Notes: generated by a model not told the origin, from the sequence alone. A stretch of 15,258 bases of DNA from Eggerthellaceae bacterium (GCA_900753095.1 CAADXT010000133.1:1-15258); one strand, 5' to 3'; positions 6,988 to 13,259 are shown, counted from the stretch's first letter. A program made the numbers and translations.

Positions 6988-8307
6988 ATGACACAGCCTA
7001 ACGAAACATCATTCTTCCAGCCCGAGATCGAGACTTTAAGCCGAGAAGAGCTCCATGCCGTGCAGCTTGAGAAGCTCAAGAAGCAGGTCGCCATGGTCTA
7101 CGACAAGGTTGAATGGTATCGCACCAAAATGGATGAGATGGGTGTGAAGCCTGCCGATATCCAATCCCTTGACGATGTGCGAAAGCTTCCCTTTACCGAC
7201 AAGACCATTCTTCGCGACACTTATCCCTACGGCCTGTTCGCCGTACCGCTCGAGCAGATCATCGAGCTCCATGCTTCTTCTGGCACCACCGGTAAGCCTA
7301 TCGTCGTCGGCTACAACCAGCACGATATGGCTGTTTGGAGCGACTGCATCGCGCGTTTGGCCATGATGGCCGGCGTCAAGCCCGGTGATCGTTGTCAGAT
7401 GGCATTTGGCTATGGCATGTTCACTGGCGGTTTCGGCCTCCATTACGGCCTCCAGAAGCTTGGATGCATGATGATTCCCGCAGGTTCTGGCAACACCGAG
7501 CGACATCTTCAGATGATCAACGACTACGGCACCACGGTGCTCATCGCCACTCCTTCGTATGCGTTGCATATGTGCGAAGTAGGCGAGAAGAAGGGCTTCG
7601 ACTGGGCTTCGAGCTCTCTGCGCATCGGCCTGTTCGGAGGCGAGCCTTGCCCTCCGAAGATGAAGGAAGAGATCGAGCGTCGCATGCACATTACCTGCAC
7701 CGATAACTACGGGCTTACCGAGGTAATGGGTCCTGGCGTGTCCGGCGAGTGCCTTTGCTCCCGTGATATGCAGCATATTGCAGAGGATCATTTCCTCTGG
7801 GAAGTGGTAGACCCCGAAACCGGCGAGCCGGTTCCCGAAGGTGTAGAGGGAGAGCTCGTTATCACTCCGCTCGACAAAGAAGGCATTCCCGTGCTTCGCT
7901 ATCGCACGCATGACCTCACCTACGTTGTTACCGAGAAGTGCGAATGCGGCCGCACCCATGCTCGCATGAAGAAGGTTCGCAAGCGCAGCGACGACATGCT
8001 CATCATCCGCGGCACGAACGTATTCCCCTCTCAGGTCGAGGACATTCTCTCTGGAATCAAGGGCGTAACGCCGTTCTACCGTATCGAGGTCGACAACGAG
8101 ACTGGCCTTGATCGCATGAAGATCAAGGTTGAGATCGAGCCTTCGGCACTGAGCGACTCGTACGAGGAAATGGACCGTTTCCGCAAAATGATAGCTACCA
8201 AGCTCAAGGAAACCATGCTCGTCGCTTCGGAAGTCCAGCTCATTGAGCCCGGCGGAATCGAACGAAGCTTCGGCAAAACAAAGCATGTCATCGATCACCG
8301 CAAGTAA
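6988..8307 (+). CDS. paaK: Phenylacetate-CoA ligase, copy 2
   Basis: A second full-length PaaK-type AMP-forming ligase, 439 residues. Motifs: FQPEIETLSREELHAVQLEKL near the N-terminus, the canonical phosphate loop SSGTTGKPIVVGYN, YGLTEVMGPGVSGEC, YRTHDLTYV, CECGRTHARM, SDDMLIIRGTNVFPSQVED, and a C-terminal RSFGKTKHVIDHRK with the expected catalytic lysine. Unlike copy 1 it retains Lys-Pro in the phosphate loop, so it is the safer candidate for a conventional arylacetate-CoA ligase. Linkage to iorAB suggests it interconverts arylacetyl-CoA and arylacetate. The chosen ATG gives an N-terminus matching copy 1; the Shine-Dalgarno (AGGAAAG, 6970-6976) is about 11 nt away and weak. An upstream in-frame extension back to 6883 lies inside the ACT gene and is rejected. 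A strong terminator follows 36 nt after the stop. Confidence 0.93.
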   Translation: MTQPNETSFFQPEIETLSREELHAVQLEKLKKQVAMVYDKVEWYRTKMDEMGVKPADIQSLDDVRKLPFTDKTILRDTYPYGLFAVPLEQIIELHASSGTTGKPIVVGYNQHDMAVWSDCIARLAMMAGVKPGDRCQMAFGYGMFTGGFGLHYGLQKLGCMMIPAGSGNTERHLQMINDYGTTVLIATPSYALHMCEVGEKKGFDWASSSLRIGLFGGEPCPPKMKEEIERRMHITCTDNYGLTEVMGPGVSGECLCSRDMQHIAEDHFLWEVVDPETGEPVPEGVEGELVITPLDKEGIPVLRYRTHDLTYVVTEKCECGRTHARMKKVRKRSDDMLIIRGTNVFPSQVEDILSGIKGVTPFYRIEVDNETGLDRMKIKVEIEPSALSDSYEEMDRFRKMIATKLKETMLVASEVQLIEPGGIERSFGKTKHVIDHRK

Positions 8308-8343
8308 AGTGAAAGTGCACGACAGCCATACTGCTTTTACTGG

Positions 8344-8376
8344 CCCTTCTTCCCGTAGGGGAGAAGGGTTTCCTTT
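8344..8376 (+). terminator. Intrinsic terminator of the paaK-ior operon
   Basis: An 11-bp stem: CCCTTCTTCCC (8344-8354) pairs with GGGGAGAAGGG (8358-8368) with one G.U pair and a GTA loop. A T-rich tail, TTTCCTTT, follows. It lies 36 nt after the paaK-2 stop and 5' of gluQ, so it marks the end of the nine-gene run. Its 3' arm also contains a Shine-Dalgarno-like AGAAGGG before TTG 8375. Confidence 0.85.
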
Positions 8377-8437
8377 GTATTGCCAAGCCTCGAAGACCGA
8401 TGTTGCGGGCTGCAAGGAAAAGAGCACTGCAAGTAGC

Positions 8438-9379
8438 TTGAATCTAGAAGAACAGGGCGGGGCAGTGGTTGGCCGATTCGCTCCTACGCCTTCTGGCAAG
8501 CTGCACTTAGGGAACCTGTTTTCCTTCATGGTTGCCTATTTAGTTTCGCGGAGAGCCAATGGCAAGGTCCTAATGCGCATCGAGGACCTTGACCCAGCGC
8601 GCTCGAAACAAGCATATATCGATTCGATTTTTCGCTGCCTTGATGCGCTGGGCTTCGAATGGGACAACGAGCCCCTGTACCAAAGCAAGCGTACCGAGGC
8701 TTACCGTGAGGCTTATGAAAAGCTCAAGAAGCAAGAGCTCGTGTACCCATGCTTCTGCACGCGAGCCGATCTTCACGCGGCAAACGCCCCGCATTATGGC
8801 GAAGAGGTGCTCTATGCCGGCACCTGCCGAGCCCTTACTTACGAAGAGCGCTTGAAGAAGGCGCAGGTGCGCAACCCGGCAAGCCGCGTTATCGTGCCCA
8901 GCAAACGGTTCAAGTTTGAAGACCTGTTTCAAGGAGCCACCTCCTTCAACCTCACTGAATGCTCAGGCGATTTCGTAGTTCGAAGAAGCGACGGCGTGTA
9001 CGCCTATCAGCTGGCTGTTGTGGTTGATGACGCTTCGATGGACGTCACCTCTGTCGTTCGAGGGTTCGATCTGCTAACCTCAACGCCCCGACAAATCTTT
9101 CTTCAGGAATGCTTAGGCTACCCAACGCCGCACTATGGTCATGTTCCCCTGACTCTCGATACAAGCGGCAAGCGTCTTGCTAAACGTGACAAAGATACCG
9201 ATATCGAAACGCTTCTGTTCGAAAAGAACGTGAGCCCTCAAAGGCTTCTTGGCGAATTGGCATATGCCACTGGGCTCAGTCCTGAGCGAAGAAGCATGAC
9301 GCTTGATGAGCTGACAAGGCAGGCAAACCTTACCGCACTAAAGGGAAAACGAAGCATCAAGCTCTCGGTTGATCTTTAG
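8438..9379 (+). CDS. gluQ: GluQ-like glutamyl-tRNA(Asp) synthetase homologue
   Basis: A class I glutamyl-tRNA synthetase catalytic core without the anticodon-binding domain, about 313 residues with the start used here. GluQ enzymes activate glutamate and attach it to the queuosine base of tRNA(Asp). Visible: GRFAPTPSGKLHLGN with the HIGH-type motif (His23-Leu-Gly-Asn26), RIEDLDPAR, the family's zinc-ligand pattern Cys105-x-Cys107 ... Tyr126-x3-Cys130, DASMDVTSVVRGFDLL, and a KMSKS-type loop LDTSGKRLAKRD (Lys245 begins KRLAKRD). The start is uncertain: the frame is open back to 8243, but TTG 8438 or GTG 8465 gives the usual short lead into GRFAP, while TTG 8375 (good Shine-Dalgarno at 8362-8368) and ATG 8285 lie in or before the terminator. 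The gene ends 12 nt from the convergent menA end. A truncated GltX-type enzyme with another substrate is the alternative. Confidence 0.85.
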   Translation: MNLEEQGGAVVGRFAPTPSGKLHLGNLFSFMVAYLVSRRANGKVLMRIEDLDPARSKQAYIDSIFRCLDALGFEWDNEPLYQSKRTEAYREAYEKLKKQELVYPCFCTRADLHAANAPHYGEEVLYAGTCRALTYEERLKKAQVRNPASRVIVPSKRFKFEDLFQGATSFNLTECSGDFVVRRSDGVYAYQLAVVVDDASMDVTSVVRGFDLLTSTPRQIFLQECLGYPTPHYGHVPLTLDTSGKRLAKRDKDTDIETLLFEKNVSPQRLLGELAYATGLSPERRSMTLDELTRQANLTALKGKRSIKLSVDL

Positions 9380-9391
9380 CTATAGAGATCC

Positions 9392-10387
9392 TTAAACCCA
9401 GCTCATAAAAGCGCCGGAGGCAAGCGCCAGGCAATAAAACGTTCCCATGATAACGTTAAGCATCACGATTTGCGACATTGCCGCATCGCGGGATTTCTGA
9501 TTGAGCGGGCTGTTCATGATGGCGCGCAAAACAGGGAAGGCAGCAAGAACCATGATCATCACCAAAGGCATGCCAGTAGGATAAAAGCAGCCAACTAAAG
9601 CAGCGATGAGGACGATCCAAACCAATACTGCTCCGTGATAGCAGTTCGGCGCTTTCTTTCGTCCTAGCAGCACAGAAATCGTTTTGCGCTGCGCAGGGAT
9701 GTCCTTTTCAATGTCGCAGGTGTTGTTGGTGAACAAGATCATTCCGATACCGAACATAATCGGCAACGCTACCAGCAGCACCAAGGGCTCGAACACTCCC
9801 GAAAGCGTGTAACAGCAAGCTAGGGGGATAAGCCCTCCCATTACGAATCCGCTTACCAGCTCTCCAATGGGGAGGTAGGAGATTGGCGTTTTCCCGCCTG
9901 AGTACAAGAACACTATCAAAGCACCGAGCAGGCCTATCACCAGCAAAATCCAGCTGGTAAGGTACACCAAGTACAAGCCCATTGCTGCCGCAACCGCCAA
10001 AAAGCCAATGGCCAAACCGCTTACCGACTTTGGATTGAGGTTATTGTAGACAAGAACGGCATCGAAGGCATCGTCCGATGAATTCTCCGCTGAATCGGTG
10101 CCCTTCTTGAAGTCGAAATAATCGTTGAGAACATTTACCGCCGACTGCATGAGAATGCATATAGCAAGCAACATTAAGGCAAGCAGAATGTTGAGCTTAC
10201 CAGAATAGGTGATTGCGCAGTATATGTAAGAGAACAGCACAGGCATAATGGCAGCAGCCCAAGTATGAGGTGCGGCCAGCTGAAAGGCTAGGTTAGGGGT
10301 AAGAGGAGAGAAATCTCCTGGCTTCTTTCGGGAGTGGTTGGCGCTATTATTCCGAGTGCTTTGCGACATAAGTTGTGCGAGTCCCAT
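9392..10387 (-). CDS. menA: UbiA-family prenyltransferase, probable MenA
   Basis: An integral membrane prenyltransferase, 331 residues with about eight to nine hydrophobic segments. The first Asp-rich motif is NVLNDYFDFKKGTD (residues 85-98) and the second is NNTCDIEKDIPAQRKT, both close to MenA (1,4-dihydroxy-2-naphthoate polyprenyltransferase). MenA attaches the isoprenoid chain to DHNA, the penultimate step to menaquinone, the electron carrier of anaerobic respiration. Between them lies SGGKTPISYLPIGELVSG, also MenA-like. The first ~30 residues are polar (MSQSTRNNSANHSRKK) and probably cytoplasmic. ATG 10387 was used; a second ATG at 10369 (MSQS...) is equally possible because neither has a clear Shine-Dalgarno. 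It converges with gluQ and diverges from a hotdog thioesterase. Other UbiA prenyl acceptors cannot be fully excluded. Confidence 0.87.
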   Translation of the reverse strand: MGLAQLMSQSTRNNSANHSRKKPGDFSPLTPNLAFQLAAPHTWAAAIMPVLFSYIYCAITYSGKLNILLALMLLAICILMQSAVNVLNDYFDFKKGTDSAENSSDDAFDAVLVYNNLNPKSVSGLAIGFLAVAAAMGLYLVYLTSWILLVIGLLGALIVFLYSGGKTPISYLPIGELVSGFVMGGLIPLACCYTLSGVFEPLVLLVALPIMFGIGMILFTNNTCDIEKDIPAQRKTISVLLGRKKAPNCYHGAVLVWIVLIAALVGCFYPTGMPLVMIMVLAAFPVLRAIMNSPLNQKSRDAAMSQIVMLNVIMGTFYCLALASGAFMSWV

Positions 10388-10415
10388 CTTGCTTAATCAT
10401 TGAACACAAACCTTC

Positions 10416-10423
10416 ATTATAAT
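10416..10423. promoter_or_regulatory. Palindromic -10 element shared by divergent genes
   Basis: ATTATAAT in the 76-bp gap between menA (-) and the thioesterase (+) is its own reverse complement, so it provides a perfect TATAAT on both strands (+: 10418-10423; -: 10416-10421). It lies in an AT-rich stretch. No good -35 is found at 16-18 bp on either strand; TTGAAC (10400-10405) is only 12 bp away on +. A two-way promoter here is plausible but unproven. Confidence 0.45.
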
Positions 10424-10463
10424 TAAGTATCAACGAACAAATCCCAGAAAGGGAAGGAAGCTG

Positions 10464-10898
10464 ATGGAGACCTCAACGGAAATCGAAGTGCGCTATGCAG
10501 AAACGGATGGAATGGGTGTTGTATACCACGCTAATTACCTCATTTATCTTGAGGTTGCACGCTCTGATTTCCTTAACAAGCTCGGGTTTCCTTACGCCGA
10601 TGTTGAAAAAGCCGGCTATTTATCGCCAGTTGTCCATGTAGACCTTTCCTACGGGGCCCTGTTTCACTATGGGGACACTATTGTGGTTAAAACCCATGTG
10701 TCCAAAGTTGGCGCGGTGAAAACCGAGTACACCTGCAAGATGTATCTTAAGGGCGAAGATCCCGAAGCGGTAAAGCCTCATTTCACTGCTGTAACCACTC
10801 ATTGCATCTGCGAGAGGGAAGGCTTTAAGCCAATCAGCCAAAAGAAAGTATTCCCTGATCTTTACAAGGCATACAAGGAAGTCTGCTTCTCCGAATAA
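10464..10898 (+). CDS. YbgC/FadM-type acyl-CoA thioesterase (4HBT hotdog fold)
   Basis: A 144-residue single-domain hotdog protein. The 4-hydroxybenzoyl-CoA thioesterase signature is clear near the N-terminus: VRYAETDGMGVVYHANYLIY, with Asp15 as the likely catalytic residue and His22-x-Asn24-Tyr25 following, then LEVARSDFL. A second conserved region is DLSYGALFHYGDTIVV. Such enzymes hydrolyse acyl- or aroyl-CoA thioesters in the cytoplasm. Specificity cannot be read from sequence, but divergence from a menA-like gene suggests DHNA-CoA hydrolysis in menaquinone synthesis as a specific possibility; arylacetyl-CoA is another given the ior/paaK genes nearby. AAGGA (10454-10458) lies just upstream of the ATG. 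A bidirectional terminator follows 30 nt after the stop. Confidence 0.85.
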   Translation: METSTEIEVRYAETDGMGVVYHANYLIYLEVARSDFLNKLGFPYADVEKAGYLSPVVHVDLSYGALFHYGDTIVVKTHVSKVGAVKTEYTCKMYLKGEDPEAVKPHFTAVTTHCICEREGFKPISQKKVFPDLYKAYKEVCFSE

Positions 10899-10928
10899 AA
10901 GATTGCTGCTCTTTTACGAGATAGCATC

Positions 10929-10962
10929 AAAAAAGGCTGCTCCGTTGGGGGGCAGCCTTTTT
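10929..10962. terminator. Bidirectional intrinsic terminator
   Basis: GGCTGCTCC (10935-10943) pairs with GGGGGCAGCC (to 10957) through nine pairs including one G.U, with a GTTGG loop. Runs of A (10929-10934) and T (10958-10962) flank the stem, giving a U-tract in either direction. It lies between two convergent thioesterase genes and can serve both. Confidence 0.9.
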
Positions 10963-10983
10963 ACAAGCCAATATACTCGTTAT

Positions 10984-11400
10984 CTACTTATGACGAGACT
11001 TGCGATAGCTCGTTACATGCATAAGAGCAAGAAGCTTGCCATCCTGGTCTTTCATGGTTATCTCGAAACGAGCGATCTTCTTCGAAGCGCCAGGAGCAAG
11101 CTGGCAGCGAGCGGTGATGACATCGCCGACCTTCGCAGAGGCGATAAAATCGATTTGCGAGTTCAGGGTAACCATGTTGTTCTTGATGTAATGGCTTGCG
11201 ACGCCGAAGGAAAAATCGCCCAAGGTGAAGTAACAGCCACCCATAGGGATGCCGATTCCGTTTAAGCAAGTCTCATCGATAGGCATGGTGCATACGGAAT
11301 AATCTTCACCAACCTCGATAGCCTTAATGCCGTTTTTTGCCGCAAAGCGATCGCTTGTGCAGTAGGGGTCGGTTTCTACGATTTCTTCTTCCTCAGCCAT
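10984..11400 (-). CDS. PaaI-type hotdog thioesterase
   Basis: A 138-residue hotdog-fold protein of the PaaI/YdiI group. The core segment is LNGIGIPMGGCYFTLGDFSFGVASH (about 46-70, spanning Asn47, Gly54-Gly55 and Asp62), followed by the second half FIASAKVGDVITARCQ. In most relatives the residue before Gly-Gly is His (HGG); here it is Met53, an oddity in an active-site motif. The acidic N-terminus (MAEEEEIVETD) is unusual but short. CAAGGAGACC (reverse strand of 11406-11415) is a good Shine-Dalgarno for ATG 11400. It is transcribed toward the other thioesterase and shares its terminator. The E. coli DHNA-CoA thioesterase belongs to this type, so a role in menaquinone synthesis is possible; phenylacetyl-CoA-type hydrolysis is an alternative. 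Confidence 0.85.
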   Translation of the reverse strand: MAEEEEIVETDPYCTSDRFAAKNGIKAIEVGEDYSVCTMPIDETCLNGIGIPMGGCYFTLGDFSFGVASHYIKNNMVTLNSQIDFIASAKVGDVITARCQLAPGASKKIARFEITMKDQDGKLLALMHVTSYRKSRHK

Positions 11401-11876
11401 TATCCGGTCTCCTTGATTCGATTACGCAATGATGCAATTCCAATGCACCGCAGAGTGAACGTGCTTTGACATTTGCACCGTGAGATATGGTAGCACCAAA
11501 TCGCAAAAGTTGATTTATTGCCTGCTACTAAGCCGCATTAGAGGACAGGTTTTGACCTTATTGAAACATTGCTTGCTATCTTGCTAGGTTTACATAAGAT
11601 ATATTATCAACTTTATATCTGATACAAACAGGAGAGAGACATAACAGCGAGGACAAGGCAGCCATATAACTACAAGCCAAAAGAAAGCAGCAGGAAAAGC
11701 GTCTAGATTGGTGCTGTGGGCTGAAGTTTATTGAGGAATCAAAGCGACAAATTGTCTGCTGCCGAGCCGCAATGAAACGATCCATATATGCATAGCCATT
11801 GTGACGCTGCAGCTCTAATAGCTGTTTTGATGGCCTCTTCTCTGTTTAACGAACGGAAAGCTGCTTCTCGCATGAA
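11401..11876. other. Intergenic stretch without a convincing gene
   Basis: About 470 bases, more AT-rich than the flanking genes. It must hold the promoter of the 10984-11400 gene, but no good -35/-10 pair could be fixed. A perfect TTGACA on + (11465-11470) has only a TATGGT at 14 bp. AT-rich DNA at 11580-11625 contains several TATA-like hexamers. Two short open frames (11576-11785 on - and 11788-11922 on +) lack ribosome-binding sites and recognisable protein features. A small RNA cannot be excluded. Confidence 0.5.
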
Positions 11877-11898
11877 GAAAGCGCCCGTAAGCGCTTTC
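11870..11898 (-). terminator. Intrinsic terminator after dut
   Basis: GAAAGCGC (11877-11884) pairs perfectly with GCGCTTTC (11891-11898) around a CCGTAA loop. Read on the minus strand, the stem runs into TTTCTTC. It starts 11 nt after the dut stop. ACGGAAAGC at 11853-11861 can also pair with GCTTTCCGT at 11893-11901, an overlapping alternative stem. Confidence 0.7.
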
Positions 11899-11908
11899 CG
11901 TAAGGTGT

Positions 11909-12361
11909 CTATTCCGTCTTAGATACGCCGCTCGACCCGAAACCGCCTTCGCCACGATCGGAAGCCTCAAGCTCGTCTACCTCGTTGAATTGAACGTTTT
12001 CGACCTTCATCAAAACGAGCTGAGCGATCCTGTCGCCTATATGAATCTCGATATCGTTCTTTGGATCGAGATTGACAGCGATTGCCTTAAGCTCGCCGCG
12101 GTAATTGCTGTCAATAAGACCAGGAGCATTGACCAGCGACAGCCCTTTTTTCAGCGCAAGCCCGCTTCGCGGCAGCACAAACCCTGCATATCCTTCAGGA
12201 ACCTGAACAGCAAGGCCAGTTGGAATAAGCGCACGTTCGAAAGGCTTTAGGGTGATTTCTTCCGTAGAGCAAAGATCATAGCCGGCATCGCCGTGGTAGG
12301 CGTTTTGCGGAACGGTTGCATCACTACTGAGTTTTTTAGTGGGCATTACAATAGGGTTCAT
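11909..12361 (-). CDS. dut: dUTP diphosphatase
   Basis: A trimeric-type dUTPase of 150 residues that hydrolyses dUTP to dUMP and pyrophosphate, keeping uracil out of DNA and supplying dUMP for dTMP. All five motifs are present in order: DAGYDL (25-30), PRSGLA (64-69), GLIDSNYRGELK (81-92), RIAQLV (111-116) and RGEGGFGSSG (136-145, the C-terminal nucleotide-closing arm). The ATG begins one base after the nrdR stop (TAGCATG), so translation is probably coupled; there is no strong Shine-Dalgarno. A second ATG at 12346 (MPTKK...) is an alternative start. Cotranscription with nrdR groups deoxynucleotide regulation with pool sanitation. Length and motifs are normal. Confidence 0.96.
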   Translation of the reverse strand: MNPIVMPTKKLSSDATVPQNAYHGDAGYDLCSTEEITLKPFERALIPTGLAVQVPEGYAGFVLPRSGLALKKGLSLVNAPGLIDSNYRGELKAIAVNLDPKNDIEIHIGDRIAQLVLMKVENVQFNEVDELEASDRGEGGFGSSGVSKTE

Positions 12362-12362
12362 G

Positions 12363-12809
12363 CTAGTTAAGGCCTTTCAAAGCATCGCGAAATTCATCGA
12401 CCGTTTTAAAATCTTTATAGACGCTTGCAAAGCGAATATAGGCAACATCATCAACATCCGCCAAACGTTCAAGCGCCATATCACCTAGATTCTTAGAGGT
12501 GATTTCCCGTTTAGAAGAATTGCGAAGCTCGCATTCGATATCGTCTATCAATTGAGAGACTTTTTCGGCGGAAACAGGCCTTTTGGCACATGCGATAAGC
12601 AAACCGCGAAAGAGCTTATCGCGGTCATAAGCCTCAGATGAACCATCAGATTTGATGATGACCAGAGGGTTTTCGCTTGTTCGCTCATATGTGGTGAATC
12701 GAGTTCCGCATGACAAGCATTCACGGCGGCGGCGAATAGACGAGCCCTCATCTACAGAGCGAGAATCCACAACCTTTGACTCGAGATGCCCACATGATGG
12801 ACAGCGCAT
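12363..12809 (-). CDS. nrdR: Transcriptional repressor NrdR
   Basis: The ribonucleotide reductase regulator, 148 residues (family usual about 150). The N-terminal zinc ribbon has Cys3-x2-Cys6 and Cys31-x2-Cys34 around DSRSVDEGSSIRRRRECL. An ATP-cone domain fills about 49-139, with VIIKSDGSSEAYDRDKLFRGL at its start and VAYIRFASVYKDF near its end. NrdR senses ATP/dATP and represses nrd operons; none is present in the window. ATG 12809 has AAGGAGA at proper spacing; a 35-codon in-frame extension upstream lacks support and runs through the promoter. The promoter carries a candidate NrdR box, suggesting autoregulation. The position between a lexA-divergent gene and dut resembles actinobacterial synteny. 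Confidence 0.96.
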   Translation of the reverse strand: MRCPSCGHLESKVVDSRSVDEGSSIRRRRECLSCGTRFTTYERTSENPLVIIKSDGSSEAYDRDKLFRGLLIACAKRPVSAEKVSQLIDDIECELRNSSKREITSKNLGDMALERLADVDDVAYIRFASVYKDFKTVDEFRDALKGLN

Positions 12810-12840
12810 ACAATCTCCTTTGTTCCTGAAATCAAAATTC

Positions 12841-12870
12841 AGTATACAAGATATAGAGATTTTGCTGCAA
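12841..12870 (-). promoter_or_regulatory. Promoter of nrdR-dut with candidate NrdR box
   Basis: On the minus strand, TTGCAG (12865-12870) and TATACT (12841-12846) are 18 bp apart, upstream of nrdR. Within the spacer, CAAGATATAG (12847-12856, + orientation) matches the NrdR-box core CwAtATaTwG at nine of ten positions. Only one box is seen; NrdR sites usually occur in pairs about 31 bp apart, which lowers confidence. Confidence 0.5.
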
Positions 12871-12878
12871 AATGCGCT

Positions 12879-12917
12879 GAAAAGACAGGTTGTTGTGTTT
12901 ATTGAGCGCAACAACCT
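12879..12917 (-). terminator. Hairpin terminator after the small membrane protein
   Basis: AGGTTGTTG (12887-12895) pairs perfectly with CAACAACCT (12909-12917), extended by a G.U and a G-C pair, with a nine-base loop. On the minus strand it is followed shortly by TCTTTTC. It lies 16 nt beyond the stop of the 12933-13259 gene. The U-tract is short, so read-through into nrdR is possible. Confidence 0.6.
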
Positions 12918-12932
12918 AGAGCAAAATAACTG

Positions 12933-13259
12933 TTATAGGCCTAAAAGAATCAGAGCCAAATACACGAGAGAGATACCGGCAACACAGCGCACAAACGCAA
13001 CTTTGCCCTTATTCTCCTTTTTTTCAGCCGCAATAAACGCTTTATCGAGCGATCCGAGCAAGGGATCAGAGCAGACCGCCTTCGCAACCTTTTCAGAAAG
13101 AGTCTGCTTATGAGGAGCACGGTAGATGCGCTGACGGGCAGGAGCGCCTGCCAACGATTCGAAATCGATGATTGAAGCAACCTTAGCACGGTCTTCGATA
13201 TACTCAGGCTTAAGAGCCGCGGAACCATTTGTTCGATACGTTACCGTCGTATTGCTCAT
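12933..13259 (-). CDS. Small LexA-controlled membrane protein, function unknown
   Basis: A 108-residue protein that I do not recognise as a named family. Residues 1-86 are soluble and mixed-charge (start SNTTVTYRTNGSAALKPEY, middle DFESLAGAPARQRIYRAPHK). Residues 92-108 are a hydrophobic helix, CVAGISLVYLALILLGL, ending exactly at the C-terminus, preceded by basic residues (Lys84, Lys86, Arg91). This suggests a tail-anchored protein facing the cytoplasm; there is no LysM or enzymatic motif. AAGGAGG (reverse of 13266-13272) six nt before the ATG makes the start firm, although the frame is open back to 13406 across lexA. Promoter and two LexA-type operators sit immediately upstream. Known actinobacterial and Bacillus genes at this place (divS, chiZ, yneA) are SOS-induced division inhibitors. 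A similar role here is inference from position and regulation, not homology. Confidence 0.8.
   Translation of the reverse strand: MSNTTVTYRTNGSAALKPEYIEDRAKVASIIDFESLAGAPARQRIYRAPHKQTLSEKVAKAVCSDPLLGSLDKAFIAAEKKENKGKVAFVRCVAGISLVYLALILLGL

Noticed and set aside
5913..7094. 393-codon antisense open frame over iorB and ACT-2
   Set aside because: It spans three well-supported + genes and their starts, with no family resemblance; a compositional shadow.
7036..8529. 497-codon antisense open frame over paaK-2 and the terminator
   Set aside because: Same reasoning; it crosses the operon terminator and the gluQ start region and shows no domain.
10400..10423. TTGAAC ... TATAAT as a complete promoter for the YbgC-type gene
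   Set aside because: The spacer is only 12 bp; 16-18 is needed for a standard sigma-70 type promoter.
10903..11265. 120-codon + frame opposite the PaaI-type thioesterase
   Set aside because: It begins before the bidirectional terminator and reads the complement of a clear hotdog gene with a good Shine-Dalgarno.
11576..11785. 69-codon minus-strand frame in the intergenic gap
   Set aside because: No Shine-Dalgarno, no recognisable composition or motif; Cys/Ser-rich translation looks random.
11788..11922. 44-codon + frame at the end of the gap
   Set aside because: No ribosome-binding site, and its 3' half is the dut terminator hairpin and the dut C-terminal codons on the opposite strand.
13222..13235. 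GAAC-CATTT-GTTCG inside the start of the small membrane-protein gene, resembling a fourth LexA site
   Set aside because: The half-sites are five bases apart instead of four, so LexA symmetry is broken; noted only because its start is 56 bp (2 x 28) from operator 1.
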